A stretch of DNA of 64,000 nt from Candidatus Binatia bacterium (GCA_029248525.1 JAQWJE010000057.1:62001-126000); one strand, 5' to 3'; positions 8,948 through 18,881 are shown, counted from the stretch's first letter. Numbers and translations are program-made. Notes: generated by a model not told the origin, from the sequence alone.

Positions 8948-10288
8948 GTGTCGAAGGCCGACGGTGCGCCTAGGGAGCCTTTGGCGCTCCATATTCGCAT
9001 CCTGATCGGTCTGGTCTCGGGGTTGGTTCTCGGTATTATCCTGAACGAGACCGGGGACCGGATTCTGGCTCTCGCCGGGAAGGACGGTTTTGTCCGCGGC
9101 CTGATCGACTTCGTTGTCGGCCTCAACGGTTTCATTGGCGATCTATTTTTGCGCAGCCTGCGTTTCGTGGCGGTGCCGATCGTTCTCTTCTCCTTGATCG
9201 TCGGCGTCAGCAGTCTCCGGGACCTCCGGAAATTGGGACGCATCGGTGGCAAGACCGTGGGGATCTACCTCGCGACGACTGCTCTTTCGATTACCGTTGG
9301 CTTGGTTCTGGCCAATGTGGCCCAACCCGGATCGTTTGTCAGCGAGGATGTGCGCAACCGTCTCGCCGCCGAGCGTGAAGTCGAGGCGGAGACCAGCATC
9401 GCTGTTGCCGAAGGCAAACTCGCGACGGGCTGGGATCGATTGCTGGATATCGTGCCGCGGAATCCTGCCGAGGCACTGGCGGATGGGAATATGCTCCAGA
9501 TCGTCTTTCTTGCTCTGGTGATCGGGGTGGCCCTGACGTTGATTCCCGAGGACAAGGCTGACCCCGTCAAGCGGGTATGCGAGGGGATGACCGAGGTGAT
9601 TCTGGCGCTGGTTCGGGTGGTCATGCAGGTCGCACCGTTTGCGGTTTTTACCTTGTTGGTCGAGGTGATGGCTTCGCTGGGCCTGGACGTTCTCGGCGCC
9701 TTGCTGGTCTATAGCGGCGTCGTCGTGACGGGACTCGGCATCATGATCTTCCTGGTCTATCCAACGATCTTGCGGTTGGCATCGGGGATTTCTCGGCGCC
9801 GATTTCTGGCCGGAATTGCTCCGGCTCAGCTGCTGGCCTTCTCGAGTTCAAGCTCTTCCGCCACTCTGCCGGTGACCATGGAGTGCGTCGAGGATCGCCT
9901 CGGAGTCTCCGGCGAAGTGACCAGTTTCGTGATTCCGTTGGGTGCCACGATCAATATGGATGGAACCGCGCTCTATCAGGGCGTTGCCGCACTTTTTATC
10001 GCGCAGCTTTACGGGATCCCGCTGACGATGGGCGATCAGCTCACCATTGTTCTGACCGCGACACTCGCCTCGATCGGTACCGCCGGGGTTCCCGGGGTGG
10101 GGATTGTGATGCTGATCATCGTGCTTGGTTCGCTGGGCTTTTCACCCGAGGTCATGGCCTCGGGGGTCGCGATTATTTTCGGCGTCGATCGGCTTCTCGA
10201 TATGTGCCGCACCGCGTGCAACGTGACCGGTGACGCCATGGTGGCCACCGTTGTGGGTGCAAGCGAGCAGGACCAGGCCACTTCCTAG
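8948..10288 (+). CDS. Dicarboxylate/amino acid:cation symporter (DAACS/GltP family)
   Basis: 446 aa, GTG start seven bases after the ferredoxin stop. Multi-spanning membrane protein with the family hallmarks: the serine-rich re-entrant loop HP1 (SSSSSATLPV), NMDGTALYQG in TM7, the glycine-rich HP2 region (GTAGVPGVG) and the TM8 segment DRLLDMCRTACNVTGD, whose Asp and Asn bind substrate carboxylate and amine groups. It imports C4-dicarboxylates or acidic amino acids with Na+ or H+. The nearby malic enzyme fits use of C4 acids. Convergent with the P450 gene, 20 bases apart. Confidence 0.95.
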   Translation: MSKADGAPREPLALHIRILIGLVSGLVLGIILNETGDRILALAGKDGFVRGLIDFVVGLNGFIGDLFLRSLRFVAVPIVLFSLIVGVSSLRDLRKLGRIGGKTVGIYLATTALSITVGLVLANVAQPGSFVSEDVRNRLAAEREVEAETSIAVAEGKLATGWDRLLDIVPRNPAEALADGNMLQIVFLALVIGVALTLIPEDKADPVKRVCEGMTEVILALVRVVMQVAPFAVFTLLVEVMASLGLDVLGALLVYSGVVVTGLGIMIFLVYPTILRLASGISRRRFLAGIAPAQLLAFSSSSSSATLPVTMECVEDRLGVSGEVTSFVIPLGATINMDGTALYQGVAALFIAQLYGIPLTMGDQLTIVLTATLASIGTAGVPGVGIVMLIIVLGSLGFSPEVMASGVAIIFGVDRLLDMCRTACNVTGDAMVATVVGASEQDQATS

Positions 10289-10308
10289 CGCCGATCGCCC
10301 CGATCGCT

Positions 10309-11481
10309 TCAGGTGAGGCGGATCGGCAGCTTGGCAAAGCCGCGAACGTTCACCGAGTGGACGCGCTCGATTCCCGAAGGGTCGACGGCATAGTCGGGGA
10401 ACCGTTTGATCCATTCTTCGAGAGCGACGACGCCTTCCATCCTTGCGAGAGAGGCGCCGAGGCAAAAATGCGCACCGCGACCAAAAGCAAGGGAGGCAGT
10501 CTTGTCACGATCGAGATCGTACTCGTCGGGGCGTTCAAAGACTTCCGGGTCTCGGTTGGCGGCCCCGACCAGCAGAACGACGCGGGATTGCGCAGGAATG
10601 GTGATATCGTCGATTTTTACGTCCTCGAGCATGAGGCGCATCAGGAGTTGGGTCGAGTTGTCATAGCGCAGCGTTTCTTCGACCCAGTCGGGAATTCTTT
10701 TCGCGTCCCCGTGTACTTTCTGTCGTTCGCCGGGGTTCAGCGAAAGCCAATAGAGTGCATTGCCGAGGAGCTTGGTGGTGGTCTCGTTGCCCGCAACAAT
10801 CAGCAGATTGCAGAAGGAGAGCAGCTCCTCTTCGTTGAGGATGTCATGCTCGGGAATCATGGCAATCATCGAGGAAAGCAGGTCCTCGCCAGGATTAGCC
10901 CGAAGTTTCTTTATGTGATCCTGAAAGTACTGCCGGATTTCCCCGAACGCGATACCAGCTGTCGGGGGTAAATCGTTTTCTCCTTGTTCTCGATGGACGA
11001 GAATATCCGAGTGACGGCGTAATTCGGCCCGGTCCTCGCGGGGGACGGCAAACATCTCGCTGATGACGTCCATCGGCAGCAGGCCGGCGAAGTCATTGAT
11101 GGCATCACAATCCCCGGCACCAACGAGGCGATCCAGATGTTCGATGGTCAGCTCGCGGATTCGCGGTTCCAGAGCCGAAACGCGCCGCGGCGTGAAGGTC
11201 TTGGAGATGAGTGAGCGAAAGCTTGTGTGTTCGGGCGGGTCCATTCCCAAAAAAGATGTCCCGACTCGAGCCGCCGGCCCAGCTGCCGAAGGGTCCACGG
11301 AGACGCCATGTGAATTCGAAAATCGATCCGTATCCTTGAAGCCTGCGATCACATCACGGTGGCGGGAAAGAGCCCAAAAGTCCTCTTTGGGGTTGTAGTA
11401 GACCGGCGCTTCTTCACGAAGCTGCTTGTAGATCGGATAGGGATCCTCGTGGAACTCGTAAGCGTAAGGGGAAAACTCCAT
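10309..11481 (-). CDS. Cytochrome P450
   Basis: Start at ATG 11481, eight bases after the aldehyde dehydrogenase stop. 390 aa, soluble bacterial type without membrane anchor. Motifs: I-helix oxygen-binding AGNETT (230-235), ExxR at Glu269-Arg272, and haem loop FGRGAHFCLG with the proximal Cys340. The substrate cannot be inferred. Translation appears coupled to the aldehyde dehydrogenase, so a hydroxylation then aldehyde oxidation sequence is likely. The ferredoxin at 8741 is a candidate donor. Confidence 0.95.
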   Translation of the reverse strand: MEFSPYAYEFHEDPYPIYKQLREEAPVYYNPKEDFWALSRHRDVIAGFKDTDRFSNSHGVSVDPSAAGPAARVGTSFLGMDPPEHTSFRSLISKTFTPRRVSALEPRIRELTIEHLDRLVGAGDCDAINDFAGLLPMDVISEMFAVPREDRAELRRHSDILVHREQGENDLPPTAGIAFGEIRQYFQDHIKKLRANPGEDLLSSMIAMIPEHDILNEEELLSFCNLLIVAGNETTTKLLGNALYWLSLNPGERQKVHGDAKRIPDWVEETLRYDNSTQLLMRLMLEDVKIDDITIPAQSRVVLLVGAANRDPEVFERPDEYDLDRDKTASLAFGRGAHFCLGASLARMEGVVALEEWIKRFPDYAVDPSGIERVHSVNVRGFAKLPIRLT

Positions 11482-11489
11482 GGGTTGCC

Positions 11490-12956
11490 TCAGCTTCTCG
11501 GGGGAAGCGACATGACCTTGGTCTCGAGGTACTCCTCGAATCCCATCTGGCCATTCTCGCGGCCGAGGCCGCTTTGTTTGTAACCACCGAAGGGAGTGTC
11601 GACATGAAACCACTGGCCCCCATTGAGTGCGATCGTTCCCGTGCGAATGCGACGTGCAACGTCAAGCGCTCGTTCTTCGCTGCCGGAATGAATGGAACCC
11701 GAGAGTCCGTAAACCGAATCATTCGCAATGCGCACGGCATCATCGTCGTCGTCAAAAGGAATGACGCAGCAAACCGGACCGAAAATCTCTTCTTGCGCGA
11801 TTGTGCTCGCGGGGTCCACATCGGCAAAGAGAGTGGGTTGCACATAGAAGCCCGGTCCTGGTCCGGCTGCCCCGCCAGCGATCAAACGGGCGCCATCGGC
11901 CTTGCCCTTTTCGATATAGGCAAGGACGCGCTCCTGCTGCCGCTTGGAGACCTGAGGGCCCTGCATATTGGTTGGATCTGTGGGATCGCCGAAATTCCAG
12001 TTGGAGAAGGCTTTCTCGAGAATCCCCAGAGCTTCTTCGTAGCGGGCTCGGGGGACCAACCATCGAGTGGTAATCGCACAGCCCTGACCACCGTGGACGC
12101 AGGTCATGGCGGCCTGCGGCAGGACGGCTTCCAAATTGGCGTCGTCCAGAACGATCGAGGCGCTTTTGCCGCCCAGTTCGAGGAAAACTTTCTTCACGGT
12201 GTCGGCAGCGCAGGACATGATCCGCTTCCCCGTGGCGGTCGAACCAGTGAAGGTGACCAGATCGATCCGCGGATCAGTGGACAATGCCTCGCCGACAAGG
12301 TGGTCGGAGGAGGCGACAATACTCAGGACTCCGCGCGGGAGATCGGTCTGGGCCAGGATCTTTCCGATATGGGTTGCCGACCAGGGGGTATCCGGAGCCG
12401 GCTTGAGAATCGCGGTGCAACCCGAGGCCAGCGCCGGGCCGATCTTGGCGATATTCAGGTAGAGAGGGACGTTCCACGGAGTTATGGCACCTACAACGCC
12501 CACCGCCTCGCGGCGCAGAATCCTGCGGTTCTGCTGGCCGAAAAAAGGGATGTCGGACATTTCGGACTCGGCCTCGAAGGTAGCGGCTTTCTCGGCCCAA
12601 TACGCCATATGCTCGATAGGACCATCGATTTGCATGAAGCTCGAGAGGGCCACGGGGGCTCCGGCCTCCGCCGTGACGATGGCGCGCAGCTGTTCGGTCT
12701 CACTCTGGAGCCCTTCATGAATCTGTCGCAGGCATTTCGCGCGAAGCGGCGCGTTCCGCGACCAATCCGTTTCGTCGAAGGCCTTCCTTGCCGCCGCGAT
12801 CGCGGTTTCCATGTCGAGCGACGTACCGTCGGCACAAGTGCCGATGCTTTCGCCGCTGGCCGGGTTGATGTTCTCGAAACGTTTACCGGTGGAGCCCTCT
12901 ACCAACTCCCCGTCGATGAAATTGCGCGTTTCGGGCGCGAGCACTTCCAGTGACAT
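11490..12956 (-). CDS. Aldehyde dehydrogenase
   Basis: Start at ATG 12956, behind an AGAAGGGA Shine-Dalgarno sequence. 488 aa, full-length ALDH superfamily. Visible: Asn162 in ITPWNVP, Lys185 in LKPAPDTP, the cofactor loop FTGSTATGKRI, the general base Glu260 in LELGGKS, and the nucleophile Cys293 in GGQGC. It oxidises an aldehyde to the acid with NAD(P)+. The gene lies directly upstream of the P450 gene in the same operon and is separated from the malic enzyme by 145 bases without a recognised element. Confidence 0.95.
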   Translation of the reverse strand: MSLEVLAPETRNFIDGELVEGSTGKRFENINPASGESIGTCADGTSLDMETAIAAARKAFDETDWSRNAPLRAKCLRQIHEGLQSETEQLRAIVTAEAGAPVALSSFMQIDGPIEHMAYWAEKAATFEAESEMSDIPFFGQQNRRILRREAVGVVGAITPWNVPLYLNIAKIGPALASGCTAILKPAPDTPWSATHIGKILAQTDLPRGVLSIVASSDHLVGEALSTDPRIDLVTFTGSTATGKRIMSCAADTVKKVFLELGGKSASIVLDDANLEAVLPQAAMTCVHGGQGCAITTRWLVPRARYEEALGILEKAFSNWNFGDPTDPTNMQGPQVSKRQQERVLAYIEKGKADGARLIAGGAAGPGPGFYVQPTLFADVDPASTIAQEEIFGPVCCVIPFDDDDDAVRIANDSVYGLSGSIHSGSEERALDVARRIRTGTIALNGGQWFHVDTPFGGYKQSGLGRENGQMGFEEYLETKVMSLPPRS

Positions 12957-13101
12957 GATGGATTCCCTTCTGAGGCCGGGCAGAATCCGGCGTCTGTCCC
13001 TTGTCTTAGGACTCGACCCCGATTCGGTCAAGTCCCTTTACGAAATGACCCGGGGGCGGGGTCCCGTGGCGGTTTTCCCGCGATCCGGTTTGGACCCGGA
13101 C

Positions 13102-14766
13102 CTAGCTGTCGTAGGCGGGATCCCAGAACTTCTGCTCGATTTTTGCGCGCAGCTCCTCGGGGGTTGTTTTGGGAGCATGCCCCTGTTCCTGCGCCTTGCT
13201 GGCCACCGCAAAGGCAATATCCTTGCTGACCTCGCGGATCGACGGCAACGGAGGAAGCAGAGCACCCGTTTTTTTGCGCTCGCTCGCCGCGCATGATGCC
13301 AGTGTCCGAGAGGCTTCCCGGAACATTTCGTCCGAAACGCGCGTCACATTCCCCGCGACCACCCCGAGGCCGAAGGCGGGGAAGATGTAGGTATTGTTGC
13401 ACTGGGCAATCGGGTAGGTCTTGCCCTTGTAGGTCACCGGATCGATCGGGCTTCCGGTAGCAATCAGCGCCTGGCCATCGGTCCACTCAATAATATCGCT
13501 GGGCGCCGCCTCGATGCGCGACGTGGGGTTGGAGAGCGGGAATACGATCGGGCGTTTTGTATTCTCGGCCATACAGCGAATGATTTCTTCGGTGAACAAG
13601 TTCGGATGTCCGCAGACGCCGATCAGGATCGTTGGTTTGGCTTGCCGCGCCACGTCAGCGAGGGTGATCTGCTGATCTTTCCCCGTTCGTTTCCAATCCT
13701 TCAACCGATCGCCAGGCTGAGCGAGTTTCTGCTGGAAACTGGAGAGGCCCTTCATATTGTCTTCCAGGAGTCCGTTCACATCGACCATATAGAGTCGACC
13801 GCGAGCCTCCTGTTCCGAGAGCCCATCTTCCACCATGCCGGCAATGATCTGTTCGGCGATTCCGCAACCGGCTGATCCGCCCCCAAGGATGGCGACGGTC
13901 TGATCCTTCAGATGGCTGTCCGCAGCTTCCACAGCAGAGAGGACTGTCCCAAGGGCCACCGAGGCGGTGCCCTGAACGTCGTCGTTGAACATGCAAAGCT
14001 GGTCGCGATAGCGAGCTAACAAGGGTGTGGCATGCTGGAAGGCAAAGTCTTCGAACTGCAGGAGGACGTGGGGCCAGATCTTTTTGACCGCGGCAACAAA
14101 TTGGTCCACGAAGGCGATATATTCGTCTCCGGTGATTCGCTTTTCCCGCCATCCGATATAGTGCGGGTCGTCGAGCCGCTCCTGGTTATTGGTGCCCACA
14201 TCGAGGCAAACCGGAAGCGTCTTGGAAGGATGAATGCCCCCGACCGCGACATAGAGGGAGAGTTTTCCGATCGGAATACCCATCCCGCCCGTGCCCTGAT
14301 CGCCCAGTCCAAGAATGCGCTCGCCATCGGTGACGACGATCGCCTCGATGTCGTCAGCGTCGTAGTTGCGGAGCATTTCTTCCATCCGGTCCCGGTGTGG
14401 GTAGGGAATGAAGATACCGCGCGGTCGTGCGTAGATCTCGCTGAACCGTTGGCACGCGAGACCGACAGTCGGCGTGTAAATAATCGGCATCATCTCGGCG
14501 AGGTGGTCGACGACCAATCGATAGAAAAGAACTTCATTGGTGTCCTGAATATTGCGCAGGAATACATGCTTCTCTTCCTCGTTGGGGAGCGCGCTGTAGG
14601 CGTCGTATTCGCGGCGCACCTGGTCTTCGAGCGTGTCCACATGCGGCGGTAAAAGACCGTAGAGGCCCAGCGCTGCGCGCTCATCTTCGGAAAATGCGGT
14701 CCCCTTGTTGCCAAGGGGTTCGTCGATCAGTTCACGGCCGCGGAGTGTATTCACTTGATTTTTCAT
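13102..14766 (-). CDS. NAD-dependent malic enzyme
   Basis: 554 aa, the size of the SfcA/MaeA class, start behind AGGAAACG. It has the malic N-domain with catalytic Tyr in [11 protein letters not shown], the [15 protein letters not shown] metal and substrate region, a Lys-containing GKLSLYVA segment, [15 protein letters not shown], and the NAD fold [11 protein letters not shown]. It decarboxylates malate to pyruvate, linking C4 acids to central metabolism. It follows the unknown 413-aa gene by 14 bases, so both are probably expressed together. Confidence 0.95.
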   Translation of the reverse strand: MKNQVNTLRGRELIDEPLGNKGTAFSEDERAALGLYGLLPPHVDTLEDQVRREYDAYSALPNEEEKHVFLRNIQDTNEVLFYRLVVDHLAEMMPIIYTPTVGLACQRFSEIYARPRGIFIPYPHRDRMEEMLRNYDADDIEAIVVTDGERILGLGDQGTGGMGIPIGKLSLYVAVGGIHPSKTLPVCLDVGTNNQERLDDPHYIGWREKRITGDEYIAFVDQFVAAVKKIWPHVLLQFEDFAFQHATPLLARYRDQLCMFNDDVQGTASVALGTVLSAVEAADSHLKDQTVAILGGGSAGCGIAEQIIAGMVEDGLSEQEARGRLYMVDVNGLLEDNMKGLSSFQQKLAQPGDRLKDWKRTGKDQQITLADVARQAKPTILIGVCGHPNLFTEEIIRCMAENTKRPIVFPLSNPTSRIEAAPSDIIEWTDGQALIATGSPIDPVTYKGKTYPIAQCNNTYIFPAFGLGVVAGNVTRVSDEMFREASRTLASCAASERKKTGALLPPLPSIREVSKDIAFAVASKAQEQGHAPKTTPEELRAKIEQKFWDPAYDS

Positions 14767-14780
14767 ATTCGTTTCCTGAC

Positions 14781-16022
14781 TCAGTCAAACACGTTGCCGT
14801 GCTGGTAATGCTCATCCTGACCTGCCGCCTGCGTGAGTGCAGCGACGTTGTCCTTGGTGAAGAAACCATCATAGCCGAGGCAGCGCTCGACATATTCGGT
14901 GATCAGGATGCTTGCCGGGGAGTGCTTGGAAAATATCTGCTTGAGGTTGGGCTTGTCGGTGCATTCGCCCACCACATTGGCGAGGAACGGCGTTCCCGAC
15001 TTGCGCAGCGTTTCCACCACGAAGTCGATATTCTTGACCCCGCTTGGATGGTCACCGTCGCGAACTTCCTGCGCGATATGGTGCATGCGGCGACCGAAAT
15101 TTCGGACGAAGTCTTCGGTCGGCATCGGCAACTTCTCGAAGGAGTTGACGAAAGATGGTGTATTATTGGCCGTGAAGACTTTGGCAGGCGACATCTTGTC
15201 GTCGGTCACGTTCGGGTTTCGGTTCACGTTGGTCGACGAGTTCTGGTCAGCGATATTATAAGCTCCCCAAAAGTAGTAGGGCGACATCGTCAGGAACTCC
15301 AGAATCGCGTCTTCTCGCTCCCCTGCGAGGATTCGCGTGGCCATATGATCGATGCCGAGGATGAGGTCACCCAAACCATGTTCGGTGGCAAACGCGTCCG
15401 CGGCATCGAGACGACCTTGCTCGGCGCCGGTGAGTTCGAAGGTTTCGCCCAGCGGCAACTCCGAGAGGTCCTCGAAGTCCGAGTCCGTATAGCCCACACT
15501 GTTGGTGGTCTGGTCGGAAGGGACGGTCCAGTTAATCCGGTTGGTCGTATAAAAGGAGTTTTCGCTTTCGCCCGGGTAGACGAAGCGCACATCCTGATCT
15601 TCAAGGGTTTGGCGAGTCGTCGCCAGATCCTTTGTATGAAAAATTTCGCCAATATATCGTGCGTTCTTTTTCTTGCGCGCCAAAGGGTAGAGTTTGTTCA
15701 GGCGGGTGATGAAGTCGACGAATTCCTTCGAGAGGGGTTCGAGGACAAACATCAGAGGCATCTCCGGTCCGCCGCGGAGAATGAAAATACGATGGGTATC
15801 GCTCAGTCTGGTCGAGGCCAGGCGATATCGGGTCATATGATACAACTCTTCGAGGTAGTCCATCGCGTCGCCGGTCTCGACTTGCAAGACAATCCCGCGC
15901 ATCCGGCCGAGGAGATCATCGACTCCCGACTGACGGCGCCGATCGTAGATCTTCAATCGGTACTCGTTGAAAAAGTCCGAATTTTTCTTGTCGCCCACGG
16001 GCGCGTACTTCATCAGATCCAT
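14781..16022 (-). CDS. Unknown 413-aa protein in operon with malic enzyme
   Basis: I do not recognise the family. 413 aa, acidic and soluble-looking, no signal peptide or membrane helix. The N-terminal third is helical with many Arg and Tyr residues ([17 protein letters not shown]) and a stretch [13 protein letters not shown]. The middle has HMATRIL and Trp/Tyr-rich [11 protein letters not shown], and the C-terminus [16 protein letters not shown]. Conserved-looking His, Asp and Glu could bind metal, but this is speculation. It is the first gene of a run ending in malic enzyme, which suggests central carbon metabolism. Confidence 0.75.
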   Translation of the reverse strand: MDLMKYAPVGDKKNSDFFNEYRLKIYDRRRQSGVDDLLGRMRGIVLQVETGDAMDYLEELYHMTRYRLASTRLSDTHRIFILRGGPEMPLMFVLEPLSKEFVDFITRLNKLYPLARKKKNARYIGEIFHTKDLATTRQTLEDQDVRFVYPGESENSFYTTNRINWTVPSDQTTNSVGYTDSDFEDLSELPLGETFELTGAEQGRLDAADAFATEHGLGDLILGIDHMATRILAGEREDAILEFLTMSPYYFWGAYNIADQNSSTNVNRNPNVTDDKMSPAKVFTANNTPSFVNSFEKLPMPTEDFVRNFGRRMHHIAQEVRDGDHPSGVKNIDFVVETLRKSGTPFLANVVGECTDKPNLKQIFSKHSPASILITEYVERCLGYDGFFTKDNVAALTQAAGQDEHYQHGNVFD

Positions 16023-16189
16023 CGAATATTCTCCTGAGCGTCGAGTTTCCGGTTAGTTGTTCATGAATCGGGCAGGCGTGCAAAAGACTGATATTCCGTT
16101 CTGCCCGCGTCCGCCGCTCCACGGTTGTGGAGACGTCGCCTATTTCCTCTAGCTATCTCTTATGGAATCTTCTTGATGGGGCAAGGGGC

Positions 16190-16418
16190 CCGAATCGAAT
16201 GCGCAATAACTTCAAAATTAAGGACCACAGCAGGGCAGATTTCTGGGCGATTGCCGGGCAATCGTGGTTTCGGGCGTTTTCAGCTCGGGGGAACTGTTCG
16301 ATTGCGCAGAGGGCAAACTCGGGAGCGTGGGTTGGGTAGCGGTGTGTGAAAACAGGAGTTGTCCGGGAATCCGGACAGCAAGAAGCCACCCGGAGCCAAG
16401 CCGGGTGGCTTTTTTTTG
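16190..16418 (+). ncRNA. Candidate structured small RNA ending in a rho-independent terminator
   Basis: No convincing gene lies between 16023 and 16476. Here TGCGCAAT (16200-16207) pairs with ATTGCGCA (16301-16308), enclosing a central hairpin with 7-bp arms (16248-16264) in the exact middle. A 7-bp hairpin (16360-16377) follows, then the terminator. A long closing stem, internal bubble and symmetric apical hairpin recall 6S RNA in outline, but I see no sequence match. The 5' end is not defined. It could alternatively be the untranslated leader of the small ORF at 16477. Confidence 0.4.
16383..16418 (+). terminator. Strong rho-independent terminator
   Basis: An 11-bp perfect stem (AAGCCACCCGG paired with CCGGGTGGCTT, 16383-16393 and 16401-16411) with a 7-base loop runs into a tract of T residues. 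It is the best intrinsic terminator in the window. It reads on the plus strand, where no annotated gene ends, so a non-coding transcript upstream is likely. Confidence 0.85.
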
Positions 16419-16476
16419 GTCCGACGCTCGGATGCGTCGGGTAATCAGGTGGGAACACCGGAAGGGAGAGAGAAGA

Positions 16477-16656
16477 GTGGAATTCTTGAGCGGAGAGTTT
16501 TTGGGGTTGGTTCCGGGAGTAATTCTGGCGATTGTCGCTATGGGATTGGTGGCCGAGGCGATCGACGAGCGAAAGGTGATGCGCCAGGTGGGTTCGATTT
16601 CGGCGCCAGAGCCCGCAGGCAACGGGGTCTTGCGTCCTCTCGCCGAGGCGGCATGA
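16477..16656 (+). CDS. Small single-pass membrane protein, hypothetical
   Basis: GTG 16477 follows a purine-rich GAAGGGAGAG ribosome site. The 59-aa product has one hydrophobic segment (LVPGVILAIVAMGLVAEAI, about residues 10-28), then a charged cytoplasmic-like stretch DERKVMRQ and a Pro/Gly tail. I do not recognise it. It lies just downstream of the terminator and is convergent with the transglycosylase gene. Supported only by a good ribosome site and a membrane-helix pattern. Confidence 0.45.
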   Translation: MEFLSGEFLGLVPGVILAIVAMGLVAEAIDERKVMRQVGSISAPEPAGNGVLRPLAEAA

Positions 16657-16692
16657 GTCTGTATTCGTCCTCGTCAGGACTTCGACCGGGTG

Positions 16693-18300
16693 TCAGGGTT
16701 CACTCTGCGCCCGGTCGGGGTTCAAGCGAGCGCGTAGTTCCTGCAAGGCAAGGTGGCGCTCGAAGGCGAGTTTGTAGCCGAGAAAATATTTGGTGATGTC
16801 CGTCACATAGCGGACCGTCTCGCTGCCGACGCGGTGTGCAGTGACCGTTTCCACGTTGTCGACCCATCGATTTTGATCGAGGCCCCGTTTCTGTGCCTCT
16901 GAGCGCAGCTTCTGGATCCGAGCCGGCCCCGCATTATAGGCGGCCAAAGTGAACATCCATTGGTCCATCGGGTGCATCTCTTCGTCGCTGAAATAGCGAT
17001 CAGCGAGAAACCGCATATATTTCACGCCCGCGTGAACGTTGGATTGCGGTGCGGAAATATCATGGATTCCGACGTTCTTGTCACGGGCGGTCGCGGGGCG
17101 GATCTGCATCAGCCCGGTGGCACCCGAGCGATTTTCAGCCTTCGGGTTCAGTTCGGATTCCTGATACGCCTGAGCGGCGACCTGCAGCCAGTCGTAGCCG
17201 TATTGCTTGCCGTACTGCTCGAAAATATCCTGAAACTGCTGAACGTTCTGCATGCCTTCCCGAGAGATCGCCCGGGCCAATTGTGGCGAATCTCTGAGGT
17301 AGCGTCGGATCAGGATATTGCCCAGCAGACTCCCCTTGCGGTGCTTTTTGAGGAAGCGATTGAGTCTGGCGGTCAATTTCGGATTTTGGGGCCGGGTGGC
17401 CCAGGCAAGCTGGTTGTTCTTTTCGAGAGCGAGATCCTCGTGGAGAGTGGCGTCAGGGAAGGCCTCGGCCCAAAACCGGGCCTTGTAGTCGTCCATGATA
17501 GTGATGGAAAACAGCCCCGCAGTCAGCATGTCGAGGATGTCGTCTGCTTCGAGGATCTCGGAGAGAGGACGGATCCGAGCCGGGACCAGGCCTTGTTCGC
17601 GGAACTTCTTGTTCAGCGCTTCGAGGTGCTCGTCGTAGCTGCTCGATAGCCGGACGGCGATGTCCTCGCCGGACAAGGAGTTCAGGGATTCCAGTTTGGG
17701 GGCTCCCGGTCCGGTGACGACAATCTCGCTCACATCACTGCGCCATGGGATCGTGAACGCCACCTGCGTGGCCCGCATCGGTGTCACCGACAGGTCGGTG
17801 GCGATGAAGTCGCCGTGACCTGCCAGTAAATCAGGAATCAGCCGGTCTCGCGGAACAGGAATGGGGACGACCGTGACAAACTCCGACGTTTTGCGACCAT
17901 GGTTGAGATTCTTCTGCAGGTCTTGCAGTTGCTCCCAAACCAAACCCTTGGGATGGCCGTTCTCGTGATAGAAAAGATAGGTGCCGGAGGTGACGAGGGC
18001 TCGGAGGTGCCGCCGATTCAACATGCCGGGCAAATCACCGGTCCAGGGTTTCCAGAGACTCTCGAATTCCCGCGTCAAGATTTCGGGATTTTCCACACGG
18101 GCCATAATCGCTTCCGCGGTCGGGGCCTCGGTAGCTGTCTTGCTCGAGTCGTCGATTTTGGGTTGTTCCGGGAGGATCGGGCGTTCGGTGGCGCTTTCGG
18201 CACATCCAAGGAGCGCCAACGGGAGAAGGAATAGAAACGCCGAAATTTGTCTCGCGAACCATTCGCTGACGATTGGGGCGGGGCGCTTGCGCAGTATCAA
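16693..18300 (-). CDS. MltF-like membrane-bound lytic murein transglycosylase
   Basis: 535 aa. TTG start at 18300 overlaps the TGA of the TetR gene. Lipoprotein signal with LALLGC near residue 33. Residues about 95-315 resemble the periplasmic solute-binding (SBP_bac_3) domain, and residues about 370-500 the family 23 lysozyme-like domain: catalytic Glu in AYQESELNP, then GATGLMQIRPATA and AAYNAGPARI. It cleaves peptidoglycan glycan strands to 1,6-anhydro products at the outer membrane. Coupling to a TetR regulator is unusual for this family. Confidence 0.93.
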   Translation of the reverse strand: MILRKRPAPIVSEWFARQISAFLFLLPLALLGCAESATERPILPEQPKIDDSSKTATEAPTAEAIMARVENPEILTREFESLWKPWTGDLPGMLNRRHLRALVTSGTYLFYHENGHPKGLVWEQLQDLQKNLNHGRKTSEFVTVVPIPVPRDRLIPDLLAGHGDFIATDLSVTPMRATQVAFTIPWRSDVSEIVVTGPGAPKLESLNSLSGEDIAVRLSSSYDEHLEALNKKFREQGLVPARIRPLSEILEADDILDMLTAGLFSITIMDDYKARFWAEAFPDATLHEDLALEKNNQLAWATRPQNPKLTARLNRFLKKHRKGSLLGNILIRRYLRDSPQLARAISREGMQNVQQFQDIFEQYGKQYGYDWLQVAAQAYQESELNPKAENRSGATGLMQIRPATARDKNVGIHDISAPQSNVHAGVKYMRFLADRYFSDEEMHPMDQWMFTLAAYNAGPARIQKLRSEAQKRGLDQNRWVDNVETVTAHRVGSETVRYVTDITKYFLGYKLAFERHLALQELRARLNPDRAQSEP

Positions 18301-18860
18301 CGGGTGCGTTCCTTCAATTTGCGAACGACCTCCACCGCGAGTTCTTGAGAGAGAGGTGTGAGCCCCAAAAGTTGGGTTAGCCAGAGGCCATCCGCTGCGA
18401 GTCGAACAATGGTTGCCTCGACTGGATCGATCGCGTCAGTTTCAATCTCTTGCTGCCATCGGGCGAAAGCTTCGCGTAGAGGGTCGAGAACCTGCGGTTC
18501 GCTGCCAAAGGTGGCGAGCAATGTCGCAAGGAGTTGAGCCGACTTGTCGGCGGGTCGGCCGTCGTCGCTTACGGCCGAGTCGAGGTAGGCGCGGGTGGAA
18601 CTGCCGGGGCTCTCGTCGCCGGAGGTCTTCTGTGGATCCGTGATTTCGTCGTAGTAGGCGATTCGTCGCTCGAGCAGGCCTGAAACAAGCTCCGCCTTGC
18701 TCCCGAAATGGTAGAGAAGCCCGCCTTTGCTCACACCGGCGCGCCGCGCGACTTCATCCAGGACCAGACCGCTCGAGCCGGCTTCGAGAATCAACTCTTC
18801 GGCCGCATTCAGGATTTTGACTCGGGTATCCTTGCCGGAATTGCTCTTCGCAGGCGCCAT
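18297..18860 (-). CDS. TetR-family transcriptional regulator
   Basis: Start at ATG 18860; the longer frame to 19121 overlaps the sulfatase gene and is a shadow. 187 aa, with the helix-turn-helix LDEVARRAGVSKGGLLYHF at about residues 33-51 and a C-terminal domain resembling TetR_C. Its stop overlaps the TTG of the transglycosylase gene, so both are co-translated. An inverted repeat just ahead of its start (18863-18881) is the likely operator. It may regulate wall turnover or simply share the transcript. Confidence 0.92.
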   Translation of the reverse strand: MAPAKSNSGKDTRVKILNAAEELILEAGSSGLVLDEVARRAGVSKGGLLYHFGSKAELVSGLLERRIAYYDEITDPQKTSGDESPGSSTRAYLDSAVSDDGRPADKSAQLLATLLATFGSEPQVLDPLREAFARWQQEIETDAIDPVEATIVRLAADGLWLTQLLGLTPLSQELAVEVVRKLKERTR

Positions 18861-18862
18861 GG

Positions 18863-18881
18863 TGCAAGTATGGCTCTTGCA
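18863..18881. promoter_or_regulatory. Inverted repeat upstream of TetR gene
   Basis: TGCAAG and CTTGCA flank a 7-base spacer (19 bp in all), starting three bases before the ATG of the TetR gene. The size and place suit an autoregulatory TetR operator overlapping the ribosome site. No experiment or database match supports it. Confidence 0.4.

Noticed and set aside
11574-12953. 459-aa plus-strand frame opposite the aldehyde dehydrogenase
   Set aside because: The minus strand has the full ALDH catalytic set; the plus frame shows no family.
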